Assembly: GCA_043749225.1 (NCBI GenBank)
Contig: JAYVEP010000089.1
Location: 1-35,591, forward strand
From: JANXUC01 sp043749225
GTDB lineage: Bacteria > Acidobacteriota > Terriglobia > Terriglobales > Acidobacteriaceae
Length of the DNA: 35,591 bases
Direction: 5' to 3'
The position numbers and the translations under genes were made by a program. Shown here in pieces: positions 9,097 through 16,440 of the stretch. Every line of letters starts with the position of its first letter. The stretch's first letter is position 1. The notes beneath the pieces are model-generated. The model saw nothing but the letters and a program-made list of their open reading frames with translations. It had not been told where the DNA came from and searched no databases.

Positions 9097-9147
9097 GGAA
9101 AGTCAGTCCTCGGTCTAGATGTCGTTGGCCTAGATGTCGTTCTTATT

Positions 9148-10029
9148 TCAGAACCGCAACGCTTGCAGGTACTTGTAGCTGGTTCCTATGCTGGCAAACT
9201 GGTCTTTAGGGTAGTCGTGTTCCACAAAGTAGTGCTGGATTCCGGCCTTGCCGGAATGCGCAAAGATGTTTTTCCAGTCAATCATGCCACTTCCCACTTC
9301 CGTCATGAAGGGGAAAACGCGATCAAGCGCCACGGGCTCATCCGCCTTTTCGGACGGAGGTATGGACTTCACATCCTTCACGTGAACCATTGGGAAACGG
9401 CCGGGGTAGCGCTCGAAATACTTCAAGGGATCCTGACCGGCTACCGTCATCCAGCACAAATCCATTTCCATCTTCACGAGATTTACATCTGTCTGTTCAA
9501 GGAGCAGATCGTAGGCATATTTGCCATCTACCTTGACAAACTCGAAATCGTGATTGTGATACGCGAACTGGATACCCGACTTTTTGCTGACCTCGGCCGC
9601 CTTGTTAAAGGTTTCGGCAGCGCGCTTCCAGCCGCCCGGCTGCTTACGAACCTCATCATCAATCCACGGACAAACAATGTACTTGTGCCCAATGATCGCG
9701 CTGGCTTCCACTACCTTCGGGAACTTCTCGCCCAAGCTGGCGTAGTCAATGTGCATGGACGGAGCAGCCAATCCATTCTGATCCAGAACAGCACGCACCT
9801 GCTTTGGCGTACGGTCAAAATATCCGGCAAACTCCACTTCGCGATAGCCGATCTTCGCAACCTTTGCAATGCTGCCTTCAAAATCCCCCTTCATGGCATC
9901 ACGCACTGTGTAAAGCTGTACGCCGACCTTTTCGATGCGGTGAGTCTCCGAAGCCCATCCCAGACGAGGGCTCAACAGAGCGCCTCCGGCGGTAACCGCG
10001 GTTCCCATAAATGTTCGACGGGTCATCAT
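9148..10029 (-). CDS. Tat-exported sugar-phosphate isomerase/epimerase-like TIM-barrel protein (third copy)
   Basis: 293 residues. A twin-arginine leader TRRTFMGTAVTAGGALL is followed by an AP_endonuc_2/xylose-isomerase-like TIM barrel. It carries GVQLYTVRDAM, REVEFAGY, the metal-site strands FAYHNHDFEF and MEMDLCWMTVAG, HVKDVKS and a C-terminal FVEHDYP. The His/Asp/Glu residues on these strands are those that bind the divalent metal in the family. The start codon directly follows the TAA of the upstream GMC gene, with AAGGAG at 10038-10043 inside that gene; either of two adjacent ATGs could be used. Export argues against a sugar phosphate as substrate. A periplasmic isomerase, epimerase or keto-glycoside lyase/hydratase is more likely (inference from context). 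Confidence 0.88.
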   Translation of the reverse strand: MMTRRTFMGTAVTAGGALLSPRLGWASETHRIEKVGVQLYTVRDAMKGDFEGSIAKVAKIGYREVEFAGYFDRTPKQVRAVLDQNGLAAPSMHIDYASLGEKFPKVVEASAIIGHKYIVCPWIDDEVRKQPGGWKRAAETFNKAAEVSKKSGIQFAYHNHDFEFVKVDGKYAYDLLLEQTDVNLVKMEMDLCWMTVAGQDPLKYFERYPGRFPMVHVKDVKSIPPSEKADEPVALDRVFPFMTEVGSGMIDWKNIFAHSGKAGIQHYFVEHDYPKDQFASIGTSYKYLQALRF

Positions 10030-11730
10030 TTAGATTTCTCCTTTTTTCATCGAAGCAGCGGCAAAATCGCAAGCACGTGCCGTCAGAGCCATATAAGTGA
10101 GCGATGGATTCACGCACGACGATGACACCATACACGCGCCATCCGTGATAAATAGATTTTTCACATCATGCGCGCGGTTGTTGGCATCCAGAACAGACGT
10201 TTTAGGATCGCGGCCCATGCGCGCCGTTCCCATTTCATGGATGGTGAGGCCAGGAGCGTTGTCCTCCACAAACGGGCTGATTTCTTCCGCACCAGCAGCC
10301 GAAAGCATTTCCGCCGCAGTTATGGACATGTCTTTCAGCAAGGCTCGCTCATTCTCGCGCCAGTTACACCGAATTCTTAGCGCTGGAATCCCCCACGCGT
10401 CCTTCACTTCCCTATCGAGCTCAGCGTAATTCTCGAAGTTCGGTAGACATTCGCCGAATCCGTAAAACGAGAAGTACCATGGTCCGGGCTTGCTCAGCAT
10501 CTTTTTGTATCCTGCACCGAATCCCGCCATCTGAGTTCCACGATCCCAGCCTTGCCGATCGGCCCCGCCCTGGAATCCGTATCCGCGCAGGAAACCGGGA
10601 TGCTTGGAATTCACATTCCGGAAACGCGGTACATAGATCCCATTCGGACGCCTTCCCTGCACAACGCGATCTTCATGTCCAGGAATGCGACCTGATGCGC
10701 CGCCGCCCATTACATGATCCATCAGATTATGTCCAAGTTGGCCACTCGAATTGGCCAGACCATTAGGAAATTCCGTCGTTTTCGAGTTCAGCAAGATGCG
10801 AGCAGACTCCAGCGTCGAAGCACAGAGAAAGACGACGCGAGCGTGAACTTCCACGGCGGCATGGGTCTCGGTGTCGATCAACCGGACGCCCGTAATTTTT
10901 CTGGTTGCGGAATCGAAAATCAAGCTGTGCACAGCGCTGTTCGGACGGATTGTCAGTTTTCCAGTCGCCAGCGCCGCCGGTAGCGTTGAATTCAGGCTGC
11001 TGAAATAAGATTTTGTGCTGCACCCGTGATCGCATGGCCCGCAATAGTGGCATGCGGCGCGCCCCCGGTGCGGTTGAGTCAAGACAGCAGCGCGGCCAAT
11101 CGTCATCTTGCGCTCGCCAGGAAAATACTTGGCAATGGCATCCCGAACATCCAACTCCGCACAGTTCATTTCCATGGGCGGCAGAAATTTTCCGTCGGGA
11201 AGCTGCGGCAATCCCTCTGCCTGTCCGCTCACACCAATAAAATCTTCCACGTAGTCATACCAGGGAGCGATGTCCTGATAGCGAATCGGCCAATCGACCG
11301 CAATTCCTTCGCGTTGGTTGGCCTCGAAATCGAGATCGCTCCAGCGATAGGATTGGCGCCCCCACATAATGGAACGGCCCCCAACATGCCGTCCGCGAAT
11401 CCACAAGAAAGGCTTGCCTTCCTCGGTCGTGTAAGGATTCTGTTTGTCGTTGACGAAAAACTTAGCGTTGGTTTCGTCGACAGCGCCGCAGGTTTGCTGC
11501 ACGGGCTGTTCCGCATCAAGTTTCTTGCGGTCGCCCATGTCGCGGAACCTCTTTTTCCAGACCGGGATGTGCTCGGTGTAGTCTTTGGCGGGCTCGATCG
11601 CCCGGCCCGCTTCCAGCACCAGAGTTTCCAAGCCCTTTTCCGAAAGCTCTTTGGCGGCCCAGCCGCCCGTAATGCCCGATCCCACCACAATCGCATCGTA
11701 TTTCTTTGGCGGTACAGTTTTCGTATACAT
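10030..11730 (-). CDS. GMC-family FAD-dependent sugar dehydrogenase, large subunit (copy A)
   Basis: 566 residues, a clear paralogue of the GMC protein encoded at 7390-9096. It has FAD motif GSGITGG (~17-23), GGRSIMWGRQS, a four-cysteine stretch CHYCGPCDHGC at residues 227-237 (11020-11052), and the C-terminal HEMGTARMG followed by VNPSLTYMAL with the active-site His/Asn. It lacks a signal peptide and lies 3 bases after a Tat-signal small subunit gene, so it is expected to be co-exported with it. The ATG at 11728-11730 has GGAGG about 12 bases upstream. The substrate probably differs from that of copy B, as the middle regions diverge strongly; the electron acceptor is unknown. Confidence 0.9.
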   Translation of the reverse strand: MYTKTVPPKKYDAIVVGSGITGGWAAKELSEKGLETLVLEAGRAIEPAKDYTEHIPVWKKRFRDMGDRKKLDAEQPVQQTCGAVDETNAKFFVNDKQNPYTTEEGKPFLWIRGRHVGGRSIMWGRQSYRWSDLDFEANQREGIAVDWPIRYQDIAPWYDYVEDFIGVSGQAEGLPQLPDGKFLPPMEMNCAELDVRDAIAKYFPGERKMTIGRAAVLTQPHRGRAACHYCGPCDHGCSTKSYFSSLNSTLPAALATGKLTIRPNSAVHSLIFDSATRKITGVRLIDTETHAAVEVHARVVFLCASTLESARILLNSKTTEFPNGLANSSGQLGHNLMDHVMGGGASGRIPGHEDRVVQGRRPNGIYVPRFRNVNSKHPGFLRGYGFQGGADRQGWDRGTQMAGFGAGYKKMLSKPGPWYFSFYGFGECLPNFENYAELDREVKDAWGIPALRIRCNWRENERALLKDMSITAAEMLSAAGAEEISPFVEDNAPGLTIHEMGTARMGRDPKTSVLDANNRAHDVKNLFITDGACMVSSSCVNPSLTYMALTARACDFAAASMKKGEI

Positions 11731-11733
11731 AGG

Positions 11734-12330
11734 CTATTTTGCCTCCAGTTCGAGTGGGGCGCAGGCAGAATGCTGCGATGGAATGATCTCAAAGTGCAAC
11801 ACTTGTCTGGCACCGACTTCGGAGGTAAAGTAACCCGCCAAAGTGAGCCGCTTCATGCTGTCAAAAAAGGGCCTGTCTAGATCAGGCCTGTCTTTGTGTT
11901 TCTTCCGGGGCACTTCCCGCTCGACTTGGCGAAATTCGGTGAGCTCTTCGTCCAGTGCTGTCATCATCTGAATCTGCTCGGCTGCGGTGCCATCGACAAA
12001 ATCTTTGCCAAACGCTTTGTGGCAGCGAGCATCCACATCCGCGATGCCTGCAAGGAACTTGTTTCGCTCCTCGTCCTCCACCCAATTGGAAAGGATGAGA
12101 TCGATAAACTCATTCACGCGAACCGCCTTCGCACCCGGTGTATCCGTCTCGGGAATAATCAATTCTGCGATCGCAGTCACGGTCGCGTCTTGATGCGGGC
12201 TCATGGTCTTGAGCGCTGCGGTGGCGGGAATTTGTTCGTGAACCGACTGGAAAAAGGCCAAGGCATCGTTTGACAACAATGGAAAAGCAGCCGTCCCAGC
12301 AAGCAGTTTCAGTACTTCGCGTCGTTGCAT
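11734..12330 (-). CDS. Tat-exported gluconate 2-dehydrogenase subunit 3-like small subunit (copy A)
   Basis: 198 residues from the chosen start. The leader QRREVLKLLAGTAAFPLL is a twin-arginine signal. The body has TAIAELIIPETDTPGAKAV and EFIDLILSNW, the Gluconate_2-dh3 pattern, and then a charged region rich in Arg/Lys/Asp near RKKHKDRPDLDRP. I chose the ATG at 12330 rather than 12363 because AGGAG lies at 12336-12340, five bases upstream, and the Tat motif then sits at the very N-terminus. It is 3 bases from the GMC gene copy A. Here the small subunit precedes the large one, the reverse of the order in pair B. Confidence 0.85.
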   Translation of the reverse strand: MQRREVLKLLAGTAAFPLLSNDALAFFQSVHEQIPATAALKTMSPHQDATVTAIAELIIPETDTPGAKAVRVNEFIDLILSNWVEDEERNKFLAGIADVDARCHKAFGKDFVDGTAAEQIQMMTALDEELTEFRQVEREVPRKKHKDRPDLDRPFFDSMKRLTLAGYFTSEVGARQVLHFEIIPSQHSACAPLELEAK

Positions 12331-12363
12331 CGGTTCTCCTAACAACTCGGGAAAGTGCGACAA

Positions 12364-12771
12364 CTACAAAATTTGGTTAAACTCCAGCCGCTCATTGTCC
12401 GGGCCAAGTACGTTGAAATATTTGCAGCCGTTCTCCCAAAATGGCAGCAAGACCGGTTCCGTCTCGACAATGGAGAAGGAAGCATTTTTCAATATCGCAA
12501 AAGTCTCATCAATGTTGTCGACGTCGAAAGCGATATGGTCAATCCGGCCATCCTTGCGCCCTCGGATTTCTTCCAGTTCCTTCTCCGGCATTTGGTACAG
12601 CTCAAGAATCATCTCACCGCGCCGCATCATCGCAACCTGGCCCTTGCCCCCGCGATAGTTGAATTCCGAGGCCATCACATTCTCGAAACCGAGCTTTTCG
12701 TAGAAGGCTTCTGAAGCCTTCAGATCCGTGACCGGCATGCCAATATGCTGCATGCAATTGATCTTCAGCAT
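12364..12771 (-). CDS. VOC-superfamily (glyoxalase/dioxygenase fold) protein
   Basis: A 135-residue cytoplasmic protein with two beta-alpha-beta-beta-beta modules. Candidate metal ligands fall where the superfamily has them: His9 (MQHIGM), Glu57 (MILELYQ), His79 (RIDHIAFDV) and Glu130 (ERLEFNQ). The family includes glyoxalase I, epimerases and extradiol dioxygenases, and small enzymes of this type occur in sugar-catabolic operons. It lies between the MFS porter and small subunit A in the sugar operon, so an isomerase or lyase step on a carbohydrate intermediate is plausible but not shown. The start ATG has AGG about 6 bases upstream. Confidence 0.85.
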   Translation of the reverse strand: MLKINCMQHIGMPVTDLKASEAFYEKLGFENVMASEFNYRGGKGQVAMMRRGEMILELYQMPEKELEEIRGRKDGRIDHIAFDVDNIDETFAILKNASFSIVETEPVLLPFWENGCKYFNVLGPDNERLEFNQIL

Positions 12772-12790
12772 GATACCTGTTCTCGCTCAA

Positions 12791-14113
12791 TCAGTGCGCA
12801 AGTTGTTCTTCCATGTCTTCCAACGCGATGCCCTTGGTCTCTGGCATCAGGAACATCACAAATAACAGCTGCAACACCATCATCGCGGTAAAGAAGGCAA
12901 AAATAGGAGCGCCGCCAAACTGGCGCGCCAAAGCAGGAAATATATTCGTAATGATTGCGGCAAAGATCCAATGCGTGAAGCACCCAAAGCTTTGCCCCGC
13001 CGCCCGGACTTCGTTGGGGAAGATTTCACCGATAAAGACCCAAATTACCGCTCCTTGACCAACTGCGTGGGCTGCGATGAACGCGAAAATGAAGATCGTC
13101 ATGCCAGCAAAGGAAGTTCGGTAGAACGCCAGAGCGACCAAAGCTAGCGAAATAATGTAGCCAACCGATCCGATGTACATCAGGATGCGCCGTCCGAAAC
13201 GATCAATGAGCGACAGTCCCAACATGGTGAACACAAGATTCACCAGGCCGATACCCGCTGTAGAGAGAAGCGCGGTCGACTTATTCAGACCTGTCATTTC
13301 AAAGATTCGCGGCGCATAGTAAATGATCGCGTTGATTCCGGATAACTGGTTGAAGAACGCGATCAAAAATGCCAACAAAATCGGAAGTCGATAATGCGAC
13401 GAAAAGAAAGCTTTGGCGGGGCTTGCATCCGCACGATCTCTTGCAGCCAGGATTGACGCCAGAGTGGCATCCGCAGTGGAAGGATCAATCTCTTTCAAAA
13501 CGCTTCTTGCGCCTTCCGTATCCCCTTTCTTCAGCGCCAACCAACGCGGACTCTCCGAAATAAACAAAGTTAGCAGTGTGAAGATCAAAGAAGGAATTCC
13601 GACGATCCCAAGCATCCAGCGCCAATCGTCCGGGCTATTCGTGCGTTGCAGCAAATAGTTCGAAACGTAGGCAATCAAGATTCCAAACACGATATTGAAT
13701 TGGAACAGCGCTACCAGAAAACCTCGCCGGGCCGGTGGCGCAATTTCAGAAATGTACAACGGCGCGACTACCGAGGAGGCGCCGATGCAAAGCCCTCCCA
13801 AGAGGCGAAATACCATAAACATGTATACGCCCTGCGCCAGAGCCGAGCCTAGCGAAGAAACCAGAAACAGCGCGCCCACCAGAAACAGGCTCTTCTTGCG
13901 TCCCAGCCGGTCTGCAAAGAATCCGCCAGACATGGCGCCCACCACGGTTCCGTACAACGCCATGGAAATAGCAAGCCCGTGCATACGATCACTAAGCCCC
14001 CAGAGCTGCTGAATTGTTTGCTCGGCGCCCGAAATAACGGCGGTGTCGAGACCGAATAGGAAACCGCACAAAGCTACGGTCAGCGACCAAAGTAAAAGCT
14101 TCTTATTTTGCAT
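12791..14113 (-). CDS. MFS sugar porter (SP family)
   Basis: About 440 residues with 12 predicted transmembrane helices. Sugar-porter signatures are all present: DRLGRKKSLFLVG after helix 2, PPARRGFLVALFQ, PESPRWL-like SESPRWLALKKGD before the central loop, NQLSGINAIIYYAPRIF in helix 7, DRFGRRILMYIG, and PETKGIALEDME at the C-terminus. It should import a monosaccharide or similar compound by proton symport. I chose the ATG at 14113 (MQNKKLLLW) because helix 1 starts there; the longer form from 14173 adds an unusual hydrophilic tail. No strong Shine-Dalgarno box precedes either start. As the only transporter in the operon it probably takes up the product of the periplasmic enzymes. Confidence 0.92.
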   Translation of the reverse strand: MQNKKLLLWSLTVALCGFLFGLDTAVISGAEQTIQQLWGLSDRMHGLAISMALYGTVVGAMSGGFFADRLGRKKSLFLVGALFLVSSLGSALAQGVYMFMVFRLLGGLCIGASSVVAPLYISEIAPPARRGFLVALFQFNIVFGILIAYVSNYLLQRTNSPDDWRWMLGIVGIPSLIFTLLTLFISESPRWLALKKGDTEGARSVLKEIDPSTADATLASILAARDRADASPAKAFFSSHYRLPILLAFLIAFFNQLSGINAIIYYAPRIFEMTGLNKSTALLSTAGIGLVNLVFTMLGLSLIDRFGRRILMYIGSVGYIISLALVALAFYRTSFAGMTIFIFAFIAAHAVGQGAVIWVFIGEIFPNEVRAAGQSFGCFTHWIFAAIITNIFPALARQFGGAPIFAFFTAMMVLQLLFVMFLMPETKGIALEDMEEQLAH

Positions 14114-14219
14114 TTGATAGGCTCGACGCTGGAGGCGACTTACGGCTCCTCTCCAGATAGTAATGGCAAGCAACGCTCTCTGAATACAAGAAATAAAGGT
14201 TTTTTGCTAACTTTTTCAG

Positions 14220-15125
14220 CTAATTTTGGCCCATTCGGACGGCTCGCTCTCGTGCAGTGCGCAAACTTACAACTGGATCCCCAGTCGGCTCGAATTCCAT
14301 AGCCACGTAGCCGCTGTAGTTCAGTTGCTTCAGTTTGCGGAAAACGCTGTCGTAGTTAATCTCCCCCGTGCCGGGTTCGTGCCGCCCAGGAACGTCCGCC
14401 ACGTGGATCAATCCGACTTGGTCGATATTTTTTTCCAGCTTGGCCAGCAAATTTCCTTCTGAAATTTGCTCATGGTAAAGGTCATAAAGGAACTTGACCC
14501 GAGGATGGTTCACTTTGCGAGTGATTTCAAACCCTTCTGCCACTGAGGTTAGATAGTACTTGGGATTCTCTTCCTGGTCGATGTTTTCCAGCAGCAGCGT
14601 GAGATTGTGCTTCTCTGCTATTTCCGCGCCGGCTTTCAAGCTATCGATACAGCTTTGGTGGTGTGCTTCCTGCGAAAGCCCTTCAACCCGGTTACCAGAA
14701 AGAGCGATTATCCCCGGGCACTCCAGTTGTTCAGCGATTGGCACGAGGCGCGCAAGGCCAGCCAGAAACTTATCTCGTGCCTTGGGATCGGCGATGCCCG
14801 TCCAAACTCCCGCCATCGCATCGACTTTGATGTCGAGCGACCGCAGCTTCGCGGACGCCTTCCTGAATTCTTCGGGCGACCACTTCTCGAACTCATCCAC
14901 CAGCTCGACTGAGTGGTACCCAGCTTCTGCAATTTTCTCGATCCGCTGCTCGAAGGGAAGGTTCTTGTATACCGTCCATAGCATCACAGAGAAGCGAAAA
15001 GGCAGAGCCTTCTCTTCGGTGGACACCGGAGGCGCTGCAGAAGGCAAGGCCAAAGCCGCCGCAGGAAGGGCAGTTGCAGCGAGTGCACCGCTGGCAAGTA
15101 CGCGAGAAAACTCTCGGCGGTGCAT
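14220..15125 (-). CDS. Exported sugar-phosphate isomerase/epimerase (hydroxypyruvate isomerase-like), second copy
   Basis: 301 residues. The leader HRREFSRVLASGALAATAL is Tat-like (RREFSR). The TIM barrel shows FRFSVMLWTVYKNLPFEQRIEKI, GYHSVELVDEFEKWSP, IIALSGNR, LTLLLENIDQEE, VKFLYDLYHEQISEGN, GLIHVADVPGRHEPGTGEI and YVAMEFEPTGDP. Glu, Asp, His and Glu on these strands form the expected metal site, and the pattern is close to hydroxypyruvate isomerase (Hyi/OtnI type). The ATG shares one base with the TAA of the preceding gene (TAATG), so translation is coupled. An exported location makes cytoplasmic hydroxypyruvate chemistry unlikely and points to a sugar or keto-sugar substrate in the periplasm (inference). 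Confidence 0.87.
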   Translation of the reverse strand: MHRREFSRVLASGALAATALPAAALALPSAAPPVSTEEKALPFRFSVMLWTVYKNLPFEQRIEKIAEAGYHSVELVDEFEKWSPEEFRKASAKLRSLDIKVDAMAGVWTGIADPKARDKFLAGLARLVPIAEQLECPGIIALSGNRVEGLSQEAHHQSCIDSLKAGAEIAEKHNLTLLLENIDQEENPKYYLTSVAEGFEITRKVNHPRVKFLYDLYHEQISEGNLLAKLEKNIDQVGLIHVADVPGRHEPGTGEINYDSVFRKLKQLNYSGYVAMEFEPTGDPVVSLRTARERAVRMGQN

Positions 15126-16261
15126 TAACTTGCCACCCCAAGCAGCTCTGCGCGGACGTTCTTCAGTACAGTCAAAGCGCGCTGCACACCAATCTCACCA
15201 GGAAGGATAGGATCTTCATTTTCGATACTGAGGATTCCCTTGTAGCCAACCTCCATGTAAGTGCGAATAATTTCTTTCCAAGTGTTCGCACTATGCCCGT
15301 ATCCAACGGAACGGAACGTCTCAGAAGCAAGCGGAAGGCCTTCCTTCTCGAACGCAAAGTTCAGCACGCCATACTTCGCGACGTTGTCCTTATACAAGAC
15401 AGTGTCTTTCATATGTGCATGGAAAAGGGCACCCTCTTTGCCTAGCAACCGAATCACTTCTAGCGGATCGCAGCCTTGCCAGAACAAGTGGCTCAAATCG
15501 CAATTGGCACCAATTTCTTCGCCAACGGCCGCACGCAGCTTCAGCAAGGTCATCGGGTTGTAGACCACGAAACCGGGATGCATTTCAAGCGCCAGCTTAT
15601 GGATTCCGTGTGAGCGCGCAAACTTCGCCGCCTCTTTCCAATAAGGAATTACGCGCTCCTTCCACTGCCAGTCGAGAATCTGCGCGAACTCCGGGGGCCA
15701 GCGGTACGTCGCCCAGTTGGGCATGGTATCCGTGGCATTGCCGGCGGGGCAGCCCGAGAAGCCTACGATCACTTCGACATCCAAACGTTCCGCCAAGAGA
15801 ACAGTCCGGCGGAAAGTTTCCGCGTCGCGCTGCGCAATTTTCGCATCCGGATGCACGGGATTTCCGTGACAGCTCAGCGTGGCAACGTGAATATTCTTGT
15901 CTTCAAATTTTTTCTTCCAGGCGCGGGCCTTTGCGGGATCGTCCAACATGGACTGCACGGGACAATGCCTGCTCTCGGGATAACCACCGGTGCCGATCTC
16001 GACTGCTTCAATGCCCCACGAGGCAAATTTTTCGATCATTTCGTCCAAAGGCCAATCCGGGAACGCGGGATCGAAAACGCCAATCGGAATCTTGCGCTGC
16101 ACCGATGCAGGCACTGGAGCTTCTTGCGGAGCTTCGGCGGAGGCTGGCACAGAGGAGGCAGCAACCAGCGCAGGTGCCGTTAAAGACACCGCCAGTGCGC
16201 CACCGGCGGTTTTGAGAAATGTACGACGCTCAGGCAAATCGAGAACAGTGGTACGGTCCAT
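15125..16261 (-). CDS. Tat-exported sugar-phosphate isomerase/epimerase-like TIM-barrel protein (first copy)
   Basis: 378 residues from ATG 16261. The N-terminal ERRTFLKTAGGALAVSL is a textbook twin-arginine signal. The barrel carries IPIGVFDPAFPDWPLDEMIE, AVEIGTGGYPESRHC, VATLSCHGNP, IVGFSGCP, HKLALEMHPGFVVYN, NCDLSHLFWQGCDP, FHAHMKDT and ILSIENEDP; the Glu/Asp/His/Glu on these strands fit the metal site. It is the longest of the three paralogues and the first gene of the operon. The start at 16261 is preferred over 16345 because a perfect -10 hexamer lies at 16326-16331, inside the longer form. Exported paralogues of this family act on unphosphorylated sugars or keto-glycosides; the exact step is unknown. 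Confidence 0.87.
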   Translation of the reverse strand: MDRTTVLDLPERRTFLKTAGGALAVSLTAPALVAASSVPASAEAPQEAPVPASVQRKIPIGVFDPAFPDWPLDEMIEKFASWGIEAVEIGTGGYPESRHCPVQSMLDDPAKARAWKKKFEDKNIHVATLSCHGNPVHPDAKIAQRDAETFRRTVLLAERLDVEVIVGFSGCPAGNATDTMPNWATYRWPPEFAQILDWQWKERVIPYWKEAAKFARSHGIHKLALEMHPGFVVYNPMTLLKLRAAVGEEIGANCDLSHLFWQGCDPLEVIRLLGKEGALFHAHMKDTVLYKDNVAKYGVLNFAFEKEGLPLASETFRSVGYGHSANTWKEIIRTYMEVGYKGILSIENEDPILPGEIGVQRALTVLKNVRAELLGVAS

Positions 16262-16325
16262 GCTCACTCGGCTCTCCGTCGAATTGTGGAATCGCCCTGT
16301 CCGCCACAAACTACGGGCGGCCAAC

Positions 16326-16331
16326 ATTATA
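16326..16331 (-). promoter_or_regulatory. Probable -10 element of the ten-gene sugar operon
   Basis: The minus strand reads TATAAT, a perfect sigma-70 -10 hexamer, in the divergent gap between the sugar operon and the M61 peptidase gene. Initiation ~7 bases downstream would give a leader of roughly 58 nt before the ATG at 16261. No good -35 hexamer is seen at 16-18 bases, so an activator may be needed. Confidence 0.4.
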
Positions 16332-16440
16332 TGGCCAATCTTCAAGTTACAGGTGAGTTAAAACGAGCGGCTAAACTGCATGAGGTAAACTATCGTCGCC
16401 GTGACGACAATACTGAAATGTTAGCTCAACCGGAGCATAA

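Noticed and set aside
9115..9141. Direct repeat CTAGATGTCGTT, two copies 15 bases apart
   Set aside because: It lies in a 51-base gap between operon genes, is only two copies, and overlaps no promoter or ribosome site; probably a small slippage duplication.
8752..10125. A 457-codon plus-strand open frame across the GMC and isomerase genes
   Set aside because: It runs antisense through two well-supported genes and their spacer and has no family motif or ribosome binding site.
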